60,182 nucleotides of DNA. It comes from Protostelium mycophagum (Eukaryota; Evosea; Variosea; Protosteliida; Protosteliaceae). The translations under genes were made by a program, and so were the position numbers. The notes under the pieces were generated by a model. The model made no database searches. It saw only the letters and a list, made by a program, of their open reading frames with translations, and was not told the DNA's origin. The DNA lies in the NCBI GenBank assembly GCA_002081555.1, contig MZNV01001116.1, forward strand, positions 1-60,182, in the 5' to 3' direction. Shown piece after piece: positions 1 through 10,211 of the stretch; position 1 is the stretch's first letter; the number at the start of each line of letters is the position of its first letter.

Positions 1-253
1 CTTGATACTGCCGCTCATGGCAATCATGGCTCCGTGTTTGCCATGAAGTGTGCCACCATGTTGTAACCTGACGAATAGGACAGTGTTAGAATCCCTGTGC
101 CTATCGGAGGTCAGTTAAGTCTCGGTTGTTGTCTACATACTCAATCCTCCACTGCCCATTTTCGAAGACGCCTTTCGTTTCAAAAACGAGAGCGATTTCC
201 GAAGGAGGTGGGCTCCAAATATCTGTTTGGTATTGGGGTTGATGGTAGCTCAT
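1..253 (-). CDS. Unidentified protein, 5' part, runs off the window's left edge
   Basis: I do not recognise this gene. A minus-strand reading frame starts at the ATG at 251-253 (MSYHQPQYQTDIW...) and stays open through a region rich in charged and aromatic residues that ends ...GQWRIEY near 137. A GT there and a TCAG acceptor near 67, with a CTAAC branch-like word between them, would make a 70 nt intron like others in this window. The sequence beyond it is open to position 1 in two frames. The ATG choice is soft because the frame is also open upstream. The 0.4 kb tandem duplication lies directly upstream and may hold its promoter. Confidence 0.4.
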
Positions 254-364
254 CGTGTTTGTGTGGCGATTTTTGTGTCCGGGAACTGATAGTGTTTTGA
301 AACGACAAATCGTGATTCGCCAAAACCCGCCAAAACAAAAACACAAAGCTTTTTCGGGGTCAAA

Positions 365-1210
365 GAATGCAGAAGCACAATGGCATGAAATTCTCGAGAG
401 TCATTTCGTTTCGTTTCATTTATTATTCTCGCGCAAGTGCTCTCCGGCTGTAGCTCTCCTTCCCTGTGAGTCGTGGAAACGGCCTCTGGGCCATGCCCTG
501 GGGTTCAAACTCCAGCCCCTTGTGAACGTTCAGTTTCTTCATTTACACGTCAGTGCTCCTGCTTTACAGCTCTGCTTGGAATTGGCCTCTGGGCCTTGCC
601 TTCTGGCTTGGGGTGCACTATTGTTCTTTCCATTTTGCGTCTGTTGCATTCTTTATTTTTGAGGGGAAAGCTGCAAGGCGTTGGTGATGTTCTCTGTGGG
701 TGTTGTCGTTGTCTTTCGGATAATTCGTACTATCTATTTATTCACCTTTCCTTTGTAATGTGTGGTATTGTGTATATCCGGCACCTATTTTAATTAGAAT
801 GCAGAAGCACAATGGCATGAAAGTCATTTCGTTTCGTTTCGTTTATTATTCTCGCGCAAGTGCTCTCCTTCCCTGTGAGTCGTGGAAACGGCCTCTGGGC
901 CATGCCCTGGAACCCCAGCCCCTTGTGAACGTGCAGTTTCTTCATTTACACGTAAGTGCTCCTGCTTTACAGCTCTGCTTCCGAAGACGTGGAATTGGCC
1001 TTCCCTTCTGGCTAGGGGTGCACTATTGTTCTTTCCATTTTGCATTTGTTGCATTCTTTATTTTTGAGGGGAAATCTGCAAGGCGTTGGTGATGTTCTCT
1101 GTGGGTGTTGTCGTTGTCTTCCGGATAATTCGTACTATCTATTTATTCACCTTTCCTTTGTAATGTCAGTGTGGTATTGTGTATATCCGGCACCTATTAT
1201 AATTATAATG
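365..1210. repeat. Two-copy tandem duplication, about 0.42 kb units
   Basis: Copy 1 (about 365-796) and copy 2 (about 797-1210) begin with the same GAATGCAGAAGCACAATGG and end with the same GTGTATATCCGGCACCTAT. By eye they are roughly 90 percent identical, with a few indels of 3-15 bp. Neither copy carries an open frame shared along its length. The units lie between the start of the left-edge minus-strand gene and the makorin-like gene. They could be a duplicated regulatory region, a non-coding RNA gene or a short satellite. From 1211 to 1487 I see nothing further. Confidence 0.85.
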
Positions 1211-1487
1211 TTTGTCATTGATTTTTATGAACAAATCCTCATATAATTGAAGAAAATTCACAAATTCATTCAGACCACTGTCTCGTATGTATGAGTATTC
1301 AACATGAAATTAGCGCAAGAATAATCCACGCGGCGAAAAAGTCATAATCTTTTGTTTGTTTCTTTTGGCCATGCTTGATCATTTTACAACGAGACACTCA
1401 ACACAAAATTTGTGAAGTTTCAAATTTCTCCTTTTGCGGGATGAGTGAGCCCCATCAATCCTCTCGCTTCTGAACTTTAAAATAGGT

Positions 1488-2415
1488 TACCATCACCTTC
1501 ATTTTGACCCTCTTCAAGAATGGCCTTCCTCCTCGGATTCTGATTCTGATTCGGATTCGGATTCTAATGATTATGTTGATGACAATATGGACGATTATGT
1601 GCCAGATGAGGAAGCTTTGCGATACACTATGCTGTTCTTGGAAGCATTAGATCAAATGAGAAGAGGTTGCTCTGTTGTGAGACGGTCCTCTCGGCGTAAC
1701 ATGGGGAAATGCAAATTTTTCATGATGGTAAGAATTTTCGACCTGGTTATTCTGATGATCTGATGTCCTCAGGGTCGGTGCCGACAAGGAAACCTTTGTC
1801 ACTTCTCACATGATTTTGAGGTTCAAAATGTCCCAGAAGTACGTGATCCACGCCATCAATTCACTCAATCTTCCAGGCCACCCCTCCTGATACTGATCAG
1901 ACAAAGAAAATCATCTCTGTTACTCGATGTAAATTCTTCCTTCAAGGGGCTTGTTTTAAAGGAGACGCGTGTAATTTCTCGCACACAACAGAGGAACAGA
2001 CTCCCAGTGCAACTTCTGGCTCGTCTCACAGCTGCTCTATATGTTTAGAGGTGGTCACACAAGTAGGAAAGAAATTTGGACTTTTAAATGGCTGTGAACA
2101 TGTGTTTTGTCTCGGATGTATCAGGTATTGAATCATGGATAATGAACATTAATCATGCAAAACAAGACAACCATTTCTGACAACAGAAGGTCTTGGCGCT
2201 CATCCTCTGGCGGCGATAATATAAGAGGCTGTCCTCTCTGCCGTAAAGAGTCCCATTTTGTGATACCCTCAGATACAGTCCCTTCAGACCCACAACAGAA
2301 GGAAGAGATGGTACAGGCTTACAGACAATCCCTCTCTGCTGTTAGATGTAAATATTTCGCACAGTATAAGAGCTGTCCATTCAACGACAAGTGCTTTTAT
2401 TCACACGATACATAA
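1488..2415 (+). CDS. MKRN: Makorin-type E3 ubiquitin ligase (CCCH-CCCH-RING-CCCH)
   Basis: Probable RING-type E3 ubiquitin ligase. Exons read in order: an acidic Ser/Asp-rich N-terminus; a CCCH finger split by the intron at about 1730-1772 (CKFFMM/GRCRQGNLCHFSH); a second finger CKFFLQGACFKGDACNFSH (C-x7-C-x5-C-x3-H); a C3HC4 RING starting CSICLEVV, with CEHVFCLGC before the intron at 2125-2186 and CPLC after it; and a last finger CKYFAQYKSCPFNDKCFYSH next to the stop. Introns at 1839-1876 and 2125-2186 keep the frame. CCCH fingers on both sides of a RING is the makorin plan. The 5' end is unsure: the frame opens after a possible acceptor at 1485 and the first in-frame ATG is at 1587, so a short upstream exon may be missing. 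Confidence 0.8.
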
Positions 2416-2509
2416 GTCTGGAATTTATTATTAATATCAATAAATTTCAAAGAGAATATTTGAATTTTAAAAGTTTTAAAAATGAAGAAAAAGTTCGATT
2501 ATACAATAA

Positions 2510-3392
2510 TTATTTGGCGGCGGCGATCATCGCGCTGATTTGAGCTTGCAAAGCCATCAACCTGGCGACGCTTTCCTTATTACCATCTACAACCAGTCAA
2601 CCCCACAAAAAGGCGGGAAAATCTCACCGTCCGTCAGAACGTCTTCCAAATCGTTTTCTATATCGGCGATGGTGGGTGCCGGTCCTTGTGGCATTGTCTT
2701 AAATAACGGTGTTTCTGAAGGCAGTTGTGGACCTCTATAAATGCTTCAGTTGTCTGCTCTGTGGCTTCATTGTCGCGAGGTTTTGACTGAGAAAAAGACA
2801 TAGATGTCCATGCTGAGACTGAGGCGCGACAATATTTGATGTCTGATGGATACCAACCTTCCTCTTGGTGTTTGGAATGGAGTGGCATAAGGGTTCCTCT
2901 CTCTATATTCATAGGCTTTCTTGGCCGTGGAAGGGAGTGGTACATTTTGGCTTGTGAGGAACTCTTTCATTTTCATGTTTCTGATCTTGGGATGAAGAAA
3001 AGAGATCTCTCTCTGCACCATTTTTCTCAGATCTGAAATCATGTCTTCTCCTCGCGAGATCATGGCCTTTGTTCGGATTTCAACTTGCATAATTTAGAGC
3101 AGGTGGAGGGGTCACTTTACCTTCTGCATCGTAGTTCTTGACCGCGAAAGCAAGTTCTCTATTCTGTTGGCGATGTCGATTATCGAATGCCTGCTTCTTC
3201 TTCAGCACTTCTTCATCCTCTGAAGAACTCTTCCTCTTCTTTTGTTGACTCTGTCGTTGTTAGAGGTCGATCTGTTGCCTTAAAATCCCTCACTGCCGAT
3301 TCTTTTGGCTGGGCTATATTCTCTCGATTTTGGTTTTCCTTGTCTCGAGGCTCATTCATCTTGGTTTGTGTGCTTTTCTTCGTCTCGCTCAT
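2510..3392 (-). CDS. Borealin-like chromosomal passenger complex subunit
   Basis: Spliced from the ATG at 3390-3392 the protein begins MSETKKSTQTKMNEPRD. A 43 nt intron leads into a Lys-rich stretch, then AFAVKNYDAEVEIRTKAM and FLHPKIRNMKMKEFL. This resembles the borealin N-terminal helix, where a D-x-E-V-E-I-R segment precedes a long coiled coil that binds INCENP and survivin. A linker holding TPFQTPRG follows. The last exons read TIADIENDLEDVLTD, then NKESVARLMALQAQ to the stop at 2510-2512, reached through a 41 nt intron ending GGTTGTAG. One intron near 2700-2790 is not fully resolved. The family call rests on the helix and layout only. Borealin helps place Aurora B at centromeres. Confidence 0.55.
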
Positions 3393-3808
3393 TTCCTAAC
3401 CCCCGAATTTTGAAAATGGCCGAGTTGGCGGGAAATCCGAACTTTTTAGAGGACCAAAGAATTGCGACACTGACATCATTCGAATCACGCAGTCATAAAT
3501 AGAGGTGTATTGGTGATCCGACAATTATCTTTAACATTGCCCAAAGAACACTTCGGGCGTTGTCATGCAAATATTGTTTACATTCTCATTCGACTTCTAT
3601 CACATTAATTCATCTGTTTTCACCTTCTCTGATTCAAAGGTAAGGTGACTTTTACATCCATTATTCTTCATGTACTTTTCACCGTCTTTTTTATCATACA
3701 ATCTTTATAATAACATCAACACGAGTGTTTGTTTGTCTTGGACACGAAAGGGAGCTGGGAATACATAATACCAGATGAAGAAACTTTATGTCCCATAGTA
3801 CAGATTGC
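3393..3808. other. Intergenic spacer between borealin-like and PEBP genes
   Basis: No supported gene. A 28-codon frame (MAELAGNPNFLEDQRI...) on the plus strand starts at 3415, only 22 bp from the borealin-like start codon, and ends at 3501. I could not extend it by splicing. The rest is AT-rich spacer in front of the 3' end of the PEBP gene. Confidence 0.5.
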
Positions 3809-4625
3809 TCAGATGAGTGCAGGTATCTTGTTGAAAATGCTGCTCTTCTTGCAGTAAGTGCCATTGTTTGCATCATATTCAGAGAGGAAAACGAATCCGG
3901 CCACTGGGGGATGGAGATGAGCGTCAACAGCAAATTGAGTGACGCTGAAGCCAAGAAGCTGGTTCTGGTCAAATGGGTTGTACTTCGGGGAGCACAAAGT
4001 TGTTGCTTTGCTGCCATAAGATGACGGTGTATCTGTGGGTGTCAGGATTGCATTTGGGATGGAAAATGTACCTGTGGACTCCGGTGCCTTGTGGAGGACC
4101 AAAGGGAAAAAGAACGGGGGCAACAGTGTCGTTGCTCAGGAAACCGTCATCCCCAAGCACGAAATCAGTAGCGAGAAGGTGCCTCACCTGAAGTGGTCAG
4201 AAGGTCACGGTGAAGACTTTACCAGTGGGGTGTAGGGTGCGGGGGGGTCGAGATCGACTATGGCCAAGATGAATTTAGAACCTGTTACAAAGTCTTTTCC
4301 GTTCACTTTGATGCGGAGGGCTTCTTGAGTAACACAAGGGGAGGGAATCTTGGTCGGCACAGTGGTGTAAACATGAGATCCTTGTTTCCCATCAGACTGG
4401 GCCAAAATGTACATTGTCTACAGATTCTTGCTCTGCCAACTGGGGAATAGGAAGAGTTGCCTTACCGAAAGAGATATCCAGGGTGGTTCTGGGTCTGAAA
4501 GGCACGCGGACTAGAGGATCTCTGGTGATATTGAGCTTGGCAAAGGCTGCTTGCACTTCGGATGCGGTCTGCTCTGCTGCTGCGAGGGCGAGGAGGCTCA
4601 GTAAGCAGAATAGAATTGCTTTCAT
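3809..4625 (-). CDS. Secreted phosphatidylethanolamine-binding protein (PEBP) family protein
   Basis: The start at 4623-4625 gives a clear signal peptide (MKAILFCLLSLLALAAAEQ), so the product should be secreted or enter the endomembrane system. PEBP hallmarks follow in order over five exons: ILAIVDLDPPAPYTPL (the D-P-D-x-P-type ligand motif, here DLDPPAP), LVRHLLATDFVLGDD, FPFGPPQGTGVHRY (the GPPxGxHRY motif) running through an intron into TVILWQQ, and FSVTQFAVDAHLHPPVAG near the C-terminus. Introns are very short: one is 25 nt, others are 35 and 42 nt, and the intron before FSVTQF is 25 or 31 nt depending on the donor. The stop is at 3809-3811. PEBPs bind anionic lipids or act as kinase or protease inhibitors; the ligand here is not known. 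Confidence 0.85.
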
Positions 4626-5158
4626 GTCTTGAAGATAATGAGTGAAGATCTTCACAAATATATGGTATGTCGGGTGGATGACGCGAGCACGCCGAGCGCA
4701 CCATCCGAAAATGGCAAAGAAGGTTCGAGGGGCTTTGCTTATACATTACCGAGAGATATCACGCTTCATAACCGCCCACTTAGCGATTCCTGCGGTTTGT
4801 CGTGTCATTTAGACACTATGTTGACAGCACCACCGGAACCTAAAGATCTTTCCTTAAGTTATAGATGATCAATCTGTCATCCTTGCAAAAGGCTGAAGAA
4901 GCTTTGAACAGCCGAACCTTTGAACAAAAGAAGGAGCAAAGAAGATGGATATGACGGCTAATTGTCAGCACGAGCAAGGTCTAATAATAGTGTACACGGT
5001 ACAAAAGCATAAGAGCAATCTCGCAGTCATCTTTGCCCCGACATCTGAAGATTGTTTGTTTTATGTTATTGTGTTTAGGCTTCCAAGTAATTGTTGAATT
5101 CGCGTGATAACTGAATTGTCGTTCTACAAAGCTCAGAAGATCTCCGATGATCAACAAA
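4626..5158. other. Divergent intergenic/promoter region
   Basis: About 530 bp separate the start codons of the secreted PEBP gene (minus) and the Pro-rich coiled-coil gene (plus). The region presumably holds both promoters. I see no TATA-like box I would defend, no RNA gene and no convincing coding frame. Confidence 0.5.
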
Positions 5159-7532
5159 ATGGACATCAAGAGGAAGAACGATGCAGAAGATTTGTCTTCG
5201 AAGAGATTAAAAAGTTCGGATGGTGGTCCTGTCCTAACCGATTCACAAGAACCGTCCATTGATGACAGAATAGCAGAGAAGCACAGACTCTTAGCACTCA
5301 TCGCAGAAAAAGAGAAGGCAAAAGCAGCTTTGCAGGTATTCAAGATCTTCAATAATACAAGGATTTAATTCAATTCATCTCAAGGGTAACGCCAGCAAAC
5401 CTGTATCAAAGCCCATAAATCCTTCACAAACTCAACAGTCAAACAACAAAAATGGAGAAGGAGATAAGCGAGAAGTGAAATTAATCAACTTAAAGAGTAA
5501 TTCTGCCAGTAAGATCGCCCCACATAATTTGTCTATGGCAGAAAAAGCTCCTGCACCACCAACCTCTGGTATTACTCGACATTTTTTCCGTTCTCATCTC
5601 ATTGATCGAATTATCGTCTCGCACTTGAGAAAAGGAATTTTTTGTAACCGTTGTCACCGATCATCTCCTTAATCTTTCTCATTTTCTGCAGTTCCAAAGC
5701 CAAAGACTGGCTTACCTTCCCCCACAGATCAATTTCTGGCTAATCTCAAACTCACTCCACCCCCTCCCATTCCAACAACAACATCTACAACGAAGCCAGC
5801 AGAGACGTCCACGAAGATTCTGTCCATGCAGGGTGTACAGACCACACCCACTTCGACCCCCGCGAGAGGCACAAACGGCAACACCACACCACAGAACCGC
5901 CCAAGTCAATTTACAAATGCACCTCCAAATGCATCTACAACGCCAACAAATCATCAGACAAACACAGCAGCCATCATCGCGCAGAAGACTGCAGAAATCT
6001 CACAGAGGATTCATGCTAACCAAAACACACAACAGAAGGCCAACCCAATACCCCTTGGCACAAATATCCTCGGACAGGTTTCAAGAAAATACCAACTCAA
6101 AGTTTACTAGCTGTAGGTGGCACTCCCACCAGACCCGGAGATCTATAATGTCCTTACGGCTATTTTAAAGCAACAACAACAGCCTTCTGTGACTACAGGA
6201 AATTTTTCAGCAAATTTAACCCCTCCACCCCCCGCCCCCTTCAATTACTTAGGTCTGTCGAACTATAATCTTCCAGAAGTTCCCGCCAAAATTACACCTC
6301 CGGTACAAAGCTACCCGCCCCCTCTCGAATCAACGTTCACGAGGGCGGATGCGGTACGGAAGGACAATTTGTCGACATTACCGATACCTCAGGCACCACC
6401 CACCGCTCAGATTTCACCCCCAGCTGTAACCTCCGCACAATCTACAACGAGCTCGTTGCCGACAAAGTCTCCCGCGCCGACAGCGGTTGTAACTCCTTCA
6501 AACGGCAACTCGAATAACGTTAAGAAATCCACATTGCCTTCAGGAACACCGCCGGCGAGTGTTCCGTCGACAAAAATAGCTCCGACAAAGGTAGCGTCGA
6601 CAACTTCTACTCCTGTGGAGCAACAGAAGCCGAAATCCGTGATACTACCACCACCCCCTCCTGCCACACCGCCTCCGAGTGCTTCTACAACGAGAGCAGA
6701 ACCCAAAGCGTCTCAAGGAAATGAGACAACAGCCACACGTTCAGCAGAGCCGACGAAGACCACATCTGACCTAAATGATAAAAATTCTGACCCTCTGAAG
6801 AATTCAGAAAAAAAGGACCCTGCCCCTTCCAATAAGCCATCAAAACCACCACTCAAGATATCCATACCCTCTGTGCTGTCCACCCCGGAGAAAACCTCAT
6901 CTACAACGTCACCAAGTGAATCTCCAAGCAAGAAGTCCTTCCAAGGATGGTCAAGCAAAATCACCTCCATAACACGGGTATGCCCTCCTGTCGACCTTTT
7001 CTCATGTACAAAGGCCCCCACCACCAAGGTGTCGGCAACTCCCGTGACTCCACCACCTCCACCCCCTGCACAGGCGGTGGTCACGGCGGCGGCACGTAAT
7101 GACGTGTCAGTTTTGGAGGAGCTCCGGGAAGATATTGATGCACAAGAGAAAAATCTGAAAAAGTTGGAGGAAGAATACAAAAAAGAAGAGGAGGAGATAT
7201 TACGGTTAAGGCACGAAATTTTGTGCCAGTCCATGTCCAACCGACAAAACGAGACCAAGGTATGATATCATCACTTCTGTACACGACACGGGATCTTGTC
7301 GAGCTTCTTATTTCTGCAGAATGCCATTTTGAAGGAGCAGATAAAAATGATAAATAAAGAGCTGGAAGACCACCTCGAGAGACAAAAGGAATCTGAAAAT
7401 CTCACAACAAAACTGGAAAAGGAGCTGGAACTTGCGCAGAAAAAATCGAGGGCAGAGATGGAAGATTTCGAAAGAGAAGGAATGAGATTATCACAAATGG
7501 AATATGAGCTAGAAGTCATCGAAATTTCGTAG
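5159..7532 (+). CDS. Pro/Ser/Thr-rich low-complexity protein with coiled coils
   Basis: I do not recognise a family. I chose the ATG at 5159 (AAAATGG context); an in-frame ATG lies 12 bp upstream. Exon 1 is charged, with a basic, nuclear-signal-like RKNDAEDLSSKRLK, and predicts a short helix (AEKHRLLALIAEKEKAKAAL). A long central part is low complexity: runs of Pro (PPPPAPFNYLGL, PPPPPATPPP), Ser/Thr and one Gln run. The C-terminus is a strong coiled coil, LREDIDAQEKNLKKLEEEY, which continues after an intron ending TCTGCAG near 7320 (MINKELEDHLERQKE) to the stop at 7530-7532. Five Ser-Thr-Thr triplets use the same codons, TCTACAACG. A scaffold role is possible but not shown. Confidence 0.75.
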
Positions 7533-7779
7533 AAATCTCGCAGTCTTGCGAAAATAAAAAGTGAAGCAACAAATTACAGAGTCTGATCCGTTTCCCCATG
7601 CCACGTTACATTCACGGTAATTAATGTGTTTGTTACCGCCAACTTGAGGTTGCGATTATTCAGATGCAAAAACCTTTGTCGGCAGAAATTGGAAAGATTC
7701 TACTCATCATTGCGACTCATTTATACAATGTCGAGAGCCATCTCTGCTCGGCATCTCGCCCTGGTAATAACTTTCTCTA

Positions 7780-7800
7780 TGACGTCATATTGTGACGTCA
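7780..7800. repeat. Two TGACGTCA palindromes between convergent genes
   Basis: TGACGTCA occurs at 7780-7787 and again at 7793-7800 in the spacer just beyond the DnaJ stop codon. They belong to the window-wide set of this palindrome. The word matches the animal CRE, but the position between two gene 3' ends argues against a promoter role. Confidence 0.6.
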
Positions 7801-7803
7801 TCA

Positions 7804-9602
7804 TCACGGTTTTGAAGCGTCGCCAAAGACTCCCGCCGATGTGAAGTTTTGCATCGTGGCGAGGCGTTGTAGAAGCTCCTTTTCATCTTCGGTGATGGTA
7901 GCTGGCATCTCACCACTGATTTGTAGATACATATTTCCCCGCCTCTCCCCCTCCGTTGACGCCCTTGGGAATCCTTGGTTGGGAATCTACAACGAGTCAG
8001 TTTCATTTCGGAAGTTTAAAAATTCGCGGGGAATATCATGGAAATTCACCTTGACGATCTGGTGCTTGGGTCTTTCACCTTGATTGACCGCTTGTACAGA
8101 TACAGGTGGCACGTCTACAACGAGCTTCTCTCCATAAATAGTGAACACCTCAATGTTCCCGCCCAAAATCAATTGTGGTATTGACACGTTGACTTTGCTG
8201 CACACGTCATCGCCTCTCCTCTGGTAGAAGGGATGGGAGTCGACCTGTACAACTTCAGTCATCTGTCGACATTTTGGCGCCAAAAACGTGGGGTTTCAAA
8301 AATCACAGAATAACTGCATTCGTAAAATCATTTTGGTACAGTTTAAGATTAAATCATCTGTGGCTTTACACTAGATAATCTTTCCACTACAAAATTTTCG
8401 CTGCACTACAAAACAAAAGGCTCAGCATCTCAACACCGACAAAATATTCACCTTGAAGCAGACGATCAAGTCTCCGGCAGGTCCTCCATCTGATCCCTCA
8501 TCACCCTCTTCTTCAAAAATTTGTTGCGAGTCAGTCACCACGCCAGGTGCCACCTTAATCACGCAGGTTTTTCTGGTGGAGATTTTTCCTGAGCCAGAAC
8601 ATCCTGTACACGTCATCTACATGTCGACGTTGTCGACATACCCGTACAGCCCAGGCCTCTGGGGGACACACCCGAGTTGTTGGGGTTTAAATTGACGGTC
8701 GTATTTTCTAATGATCCTGTTCCATTGCAACTGATGCAAGTTGTAGATACGCTAGCCGCCGATATTTTTGCAAAGAGTACACCCCTGCCATTGCAGTCCC
8801 TGCATGACCCCGGTGAAGGGGGGGATCCACCGACTGGAGGTGAATTACTCCTGGAATTTTCTCAGAAAATGTTGATTCGTAATCAGAAATAGAAAGAAAC
8901 CGGACCACTCACGAAGCGAACCGGGAGAAGCAAGTACCGGCACCATTGCATTGTGTGCAGGTCAAGCTTTTAGAGAACTCGATCGTTTTGTTGCATCCAA
9001 AGACAGATTCTTTAAAACTGACTTTCAGTGTCGTCTGTAGAGATTGTCCTTTCTTGGAAATGGGCCGTGTCGATAATAAAGGTGATGATGGATTGATCAC
9101 ATTGGCAAATTTGGGTCCCAGCTGATTCAGCAGGGTGGAGCTCATCGAACCCAGATTAAATTGTGTGCTGAGATTATGACCAGATCCTCCTCCAATTGAA
9201 CCATTATTACCGGAGAACTCTTCTGCTTTCATCGGTGAGAAGGTACCCAATTTACCAGATGAATTAAGGAATTGTTCGACCGCGCTCGATGTCTTGGAAC
9301 ATTTGAATGTGTTCTTGAGAAGATTCATCGTGCTCGCTGAGGCCGTGAGAGAATCATATGCTTCTTTGACCTATAAAATGTCATCTTCCAGACATTTTGA
9401 GAAGAAATTGAGGTCCAAATAATGATACCTTATGAAACATTCTGTCCGCTTCGTCTTTTCTTTGCTTATTGTTGGGACGATCTGGATGGTATTCCATCGC
9501 TAATCTGTAATATGCCTTCTTGATTGTATCTTCATCCGCGCTTTCATCCACTTTCAGAATATCACAATATTCTCTCTTCCTCTTTCTATTATCTACGTCC
9601 AT
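7804..9602 (-). CDS. Class A (type I) DnaJ/Hsp40 co-chaperone
   Basis: Hsp70 co-chaperone. From the ATG at 9600-9602 the J domain reads EYCDILKVDESADEDTIKKA and then MEYHPDRPNN with the HPD motif. A Gly/Ser-rich linker follows (NNGSIGGGSGHN). The zinc-binding domain has all four C-x-x-C-x-G-x-G repeats: CTQCNGAG, CRDCNGRG, CISCNGTG and CTGCSGSG, with introns between repeats 1 and 2 and between repeats 3 and 4. The C-terminal substrate-binding part has HPFYQRRGDDVCSKVNVS and QGFPRASTEGE. The last intron ends CTCGTTGTAG. There is no C-terminal CaaX box, unlike cytosolic Ydj1, so an organelle or other location is possible, although the N-terminus (MDVDNRKRKRE) is not an obvious targeting peptide. 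Confidence 0.9.
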
Positions 9603-10211
9603 CTTGCGTGTCGTGAAGTGCTATGTTACCACTGTTCGGAGTTTGTCGGTCCGAAGGCGGTCGTTTGGAAGGGAAGTGATTTTGATACTGTTCTGGCATT
9701 CTCGCGAGATCTATACGAATTTTCTCAAATTTACGCAATCTTCGTAAAAACACCGAGTTTTCGAGGAGATTTACTAAACAGAACCTAAAATGCACACCTG
9801 AGTGTCTAAAAAAGCGAAGGGTCACTCCACCGCCCTCACGAGCAAGTGGCCCTGAAGCGGTGTGGAAGTGTACAGAGCTAATATCTGTGTTTCTGAGGCT
9901 TTGTGCCTCCCAAATCGATGAAAGAAGTGCCGCCTTCTTTGAAAAGAGTGTGATCAGTTCTGGCTGGTGTTCCTGAGAATGGAGAGCTGCATTTTTCTGC
10001 CCACGAGCACAAAGAGTCTGGCATTGAAATGTGACGAGTTGTAAAACAAATCCAGCCTGTTTATTTCGAGCAGAAAGAAACTGTCAGGAGCGTGTTCATC
10101 TTCGGAAAATCTATTTATCCGCCGGAACAATGTCATTCCGTAAATGAGAAAGTCCTTCGGTTTGAAGCATCAACCTGGACAACTCACTGTCCGGAACACA
10201 ACACGAATAAC
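9603..10211. other. Divergent intergenic region
   Basis: About 610 bp separate the DnaJ and carboxylesterase start codons, which point away from each other. The frame upstream of the esterase ATG is open back to an ATG at 10092, so a longer N-terminus is possible. I see no RNA gene and no repeat. Confidence 0.5.

Noticed and set aside
6407-7258. Long open frames antisense to the Pro-rich gene (Gly/Val- and Ser/Phe-rich)
   Set aside because: They are what Pro/Thr-rich and charged coiled-coil codons give when read backwards. The sense frame has consistent introns and a coiled coil.
8600-8650. A 25 nt intron before the fourth DnaJ zinc repeat
   Set aside because: The frame did not fit. A 76 nt intron starting at an upstream GTCAAT keeps both the frame and the normal spacing between repeats 3 and 4.
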